This document shows, piece by piece, positions 62,194 through 64,000 of a DNA stretch of 64,000 nt (positions are counted from its first letter, which is position 1; every line of letters starts with the position of its first letter). The position numbers and the translations under genes were made by a program. The notes beneath the pieces were generated by a model. It was not told the origin of the DNA, did not search any database, and saw only the letters and a list, made by a program, of their open reading frames with translations. Origin of the DNA: a bacterium (GTDB taxonomy: Bacteria; Pseudomonadota; Alphaproteobacteria; Sphingomonadales; Sphingomonadaceae); NCBI GenBank assembly GCA_030824575.1, contig JAVBXL010000025.1, positions 1 to 64,000 of the forward strand, written 5' to 3'.

Positions 62194-62844
62194 ATGCAGC
62201 GGATGAACCGTGAAGAGATGGCCGCGCGGGTCGCGCGGGACATTCCAGAGGGCGCTTATGTCAATCTGGGCATCGGCCTGCCGACCAGGGTGGCGAATTT
62301 CCTGCCACAGGAACGCGACGTCTTTCTGCAGAGCGAAAACGGCCTGCTGGGCATGGGACCGGCACCCGCCGAGGAGGATATCGACTGGGAACTCATCAAT
62401 GCAGGCAAGCAGCCCGTGACGCTGCTGGCGGGCGGCTCCTTCTTTCACCATGGCGATTCCTTTTCGATGATGCGGGGCGGGCATATCGACATCTGCGTGC
62501 TCGGCGCGTTCCAGGTGTCGGTCAACGGCGACCTGGCCAACTGGCATACAGGCGCACCGGACGCCATTCCGGCGGTGGGCGGAGCCATGGACCTGGCTGT
62601 GGGCGCAAAGCAGGTGTTCGTGATGATGGACCTGCTGACCAAAGCCGGTGAGAGCAAGCTCGTCGCCCAATGCAGCTATCCGCTGACCGGCCTGTCCTGC
62701 GTATCGCGCGTCTATAGCGACGTCGCAATCTTCGACGTGGGTCCGGCGGGCGCGCATGTCATCGAAATGGTGCCCGGTCTGACGATCGACCAGCTGCGCG
62801 ACATGACGGGCGTAGACCTGCAACTGGCGCTGGAAATCGCGTGA
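62194..62844 (+). CDS. 3-oxoacid/3-oxoadipate CoA-transferase subunit B
   Basis: 216 residues. YVNLGIGLPTRVANFL (22-37) and the catalytic Glu48 in LQSENGLLGMGPAP, which forms the glutamyl-CoA thioester, plus GGHIDICVLGAFQVSVNGDL and KLVAQCSYPLTGLSCVSRVY. Partner of the preceding subunit, 14 bases away, with AAAGGAG overlapping that gene's TAA stop. The match is to the CatJ/PcaJ branch. Confidence 0.92.
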   Translation: MQRMNREEMAARVARDIPEGAYVNLGIGLPTRVANFLPQERDVFLQSENGLLGMGPAPAEEDIDWELINAGKQPVTLLAGGSFFHHGDSFSMMRGGHIDICVLGAFQVSVNGDLANWHTGAPDAIPAVGGAMDLAVGAKQVFVMMDLLTKAGESKLVAQCSYPLTGLSCVSRVYSDVAIFDVGPAGAHVIEMVPGLTIDQLRDMTGVDLQLALEIA

Positions 62845-62857
62845 GGAGGAAAGCGGC

Positions 62858-63649
62858 ATGACCGTCAGCCACAGCTTCGGCGCTTTCACGCTGGATGTGC
62901 GGGACAATGGGGTGGGACTGCTCACCTTCTCGCGTCCGCCGGTCAACGCCGTGTCTCTCTCCGTCTATGAGGAGATCGGCCGCTTTGCCGACCATGTCGC
63001 GGCGGACCAGACGATCCGCGTGATCGTCATCACCGCGCCGGACGATGCCCGCGCCTGGTGCGGCGGCGCGGACCTGCACGAGTTCAAGGGGATGACGGCG
63101 GAAAAGCGTAAGGAGCGCTACCAGTTCATCAACGCCCAATTGCCCCGTTTCCATCATATCGACCGGCCGATGATCGCCGCGATCCGGGGGGCGACGGTCG
63201 GCGTGGGCGTGATGCTGGCCGGCATGTGCGACCTGCGCATCGCGGCCGAGGATGCGCGCTTCGCCTGCCCCGAGGTCGATTATGGGCTGGTCGGCGGCAG
63301 CGCAGGTCTGTTCGCGAGCCTGCGTATGCCGGAGGCCAAGGTGCGCGAGATGATCTACACCGGCCGTACTTTCACCGCGCGGGAACTCGAATCCACCGGC
63401 TTCTTCAACTATGTCGTCCCCTCCCCGGCCGTGCTGCCGATCGCGCTCGACCTAGCCAACCAGATGGCGCGCAAGAGCATGCCGACGCTGCGCGCCCGCA
63501 AGCTGGCGTCGCTGACCTGGGAAGGGTCGGAATGGATGGACGCCTATCTGGAGGCGCAGGAGGCGTCGTCCACATTGGTTGAACATCCCGAAAGCGAGGC
63601 GGGCGTATTGGCGGCGCTGGAACGACAGAAAAAGCAATCGCGCCCCTGA
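62858..63649 (+). CDS. Enoyl-CoA hydratase/isomerase (crotonase) family protein
   Basis: 263 residues. Oxyanion-hole segments WCGGADLHEFKGM (about 68-80) and IAAIRGATVGVGVMLAGMCD (about 106-125) are present, and PEVDYGLVGGSAGLFA keeps the second acidic residue. The first catalytic Glu of classical hydratases (in GGGCELA) is replaced in TVGVGVMLAG, so the reaction may not be simple hydration (isomerase, hydrolase or retro-Claisen activity are options). It sits between CoA-transferase genes in one operon. Confidence 0.85.
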   Translation: MTVSHSFGAFTLDVRDNGVGLLTFSRPPVNAVSLSVYEEIGRFADHVAADQTIRVIVITAPDDARAWCGGADLHEFKGMTAEKRKERYQFINAQLPRFHHIDRPMIAAIRGATVGVGVMLAGMCDLRIAAEDARFACPEVDYGLVGGSAGLFASLRMPEAKVREMIYTGRTFTARELESTGFFNYVVPSPAVLPIALDLANQMARKSMPTLRARKLASLTWEGSEWMDAYLEAQEASSTLVEHPESEAGVLAALERQKKQSRP

Positions 63650-63682
63650 CAGGCCGGACGAGATAGATTGGGTGGAGAGCAT

Positions 63683-64000
63683 ATGCCGGGCCTGAACGAC
63701 CTTGCCGAAGACAAGCCCGCAATGGCTGGATTTGGCCCACTGGCCGGCTATCGTATCTTGGAGTTCGGCACCAATCTGACTGCGCCCATGGCGACGATGC
63801 TGATGGGCGATCAGGGCGCGGATGTCATCAAGGTAGAGCCGATCGCCGGCGACCAGTTGCGCAGCAGCGGCGACCAGCGCAGCGGCGTGGCCAAGATGGG
63901 CGCGATGTTCCTGAACGCCAATCGCAACAAGCGCTCCATCGCGCTCGACCTCAAGCGCGCCGATCATCTGGATGCGGCGCTGCGTATCGCGGGCCAGTGC
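63683..64000 (+). CDS. CaiB/BaiF family (class III) CoA-transferase, cut by right edge
   Basis: First 106 residues. GPLAGYRILEFGTNLTAPMA (18-37) and LMGDQGADVIKVEPIAGDQL, then FLNANRNKRSIALDLKRADH, are the family N-terminus; the catalytic Asp would lie beyond the window. These enzymes swap CoA between carboxylic acids. ATG at 63683 with GGTGGAG upstream, 33 bases after the crotonase stop and in the same operon. Confidence 0.88.
   Translation, partial: MPGLNDLAEDKPAMAGFGPLAGYRILEFGTNLTAPMATMLMGDQGADVIKVEPIAGDQLRSSGDQRSGVAKMGAMFLNANRNKRSIALDLKRADHLDAALRIAGQC

Overview
The window is high-GC, gene-dense chromosomal DNA. Several things point to an alphaproteobacterium of the sphingomonad group (Sphingobium, Sphingomonas or Novosphingobium): operons whose genes overlap by 1-4 bases, a large TonB-dependent receptor with the DIIVTARKR-type N-terminus common in that group, many aromatic and ureide catabolic genes, and GC-rich intergenic hairpins of the CCCAGC/GCTGGG kind. 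I see no rRNA, tRNA, insertion sequence, prophage or CRISPR array.

Layout. 1-6901 (minus) is one tightly overlapping operon for purine/ureide use: a Na+ symporter-like protein with an AtzG/HpxX-like domain fused to its C-terminus, an AtzE/HpxY-like amidase, an AzgA-like purine permease, a secreted nucleosidase, an HpxW-like oxamate amidohydrolase and an allantoate amidohydrolase cut by the left edge. A dead TetR fragment with two perfect palindromes lies upstream. 7556-13213 (minus) is an RND efflux operon, divergent from its probable two-component regulator (13573-15665). 15662-17789 (minus) is a DUF3649/PepSY/DUF3325 set that looks iron-related. 18015-26283 (plus) holds a carboxylesterase, then a TonB receptor, an FAD-linked 2-hydroxyacid oxidase, an MFS transporter and AraC and GntR regulators. 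The receptor gene and the regulator pair share an operator-like motif. 26300-31811 holds a LuxR-type regulator, the sulfate activation operon cysD-cysNC-cysQ and a small NAD(P)-binding protein. 31898-36219 holds an mmsA-type dehydrogenase, a divergent LysR regulator and a secreted M28 peptidase.

36326-42916 is a quinate/shikimate module: a fused 3-dehydroshikimate dehydratase (QuiC type) converges on a LysR - aromatic-acid MFS - shikimate/quinate dehydrogenase - OprB-like porin gene string. 42982-48981 (minus) is a signalling operon: a giant CHASE3-GAF-hybrid kinase with three receiver domains, CheR, CheB and a receiver-kinase, with no chemoreceptor or CheA. 49233-52347 (minus) is an uncharacterised catabolic operon (ABM-domain protein, HisD-like dehydrogenase, SDR, zeta-like GST) divergent from a LacI regulator. 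54076-60877 has a small membrane protein, an SDR, YaaA, a SulP transporter and the proton-translocating transhydrogenase pntAB. 61493-64000 (plus) starts a CoA-thioester catabolic operon: two CoA-transferase subunits, a crotonase and a CaiB-type CoA-transferase cut by the right edge.

The genes suggest an oligotrophic degrader that scavenges nucleosides, shikimate/quinate and other organic acids. Functions are read from motifs and neighbourhood only; no database search was run.
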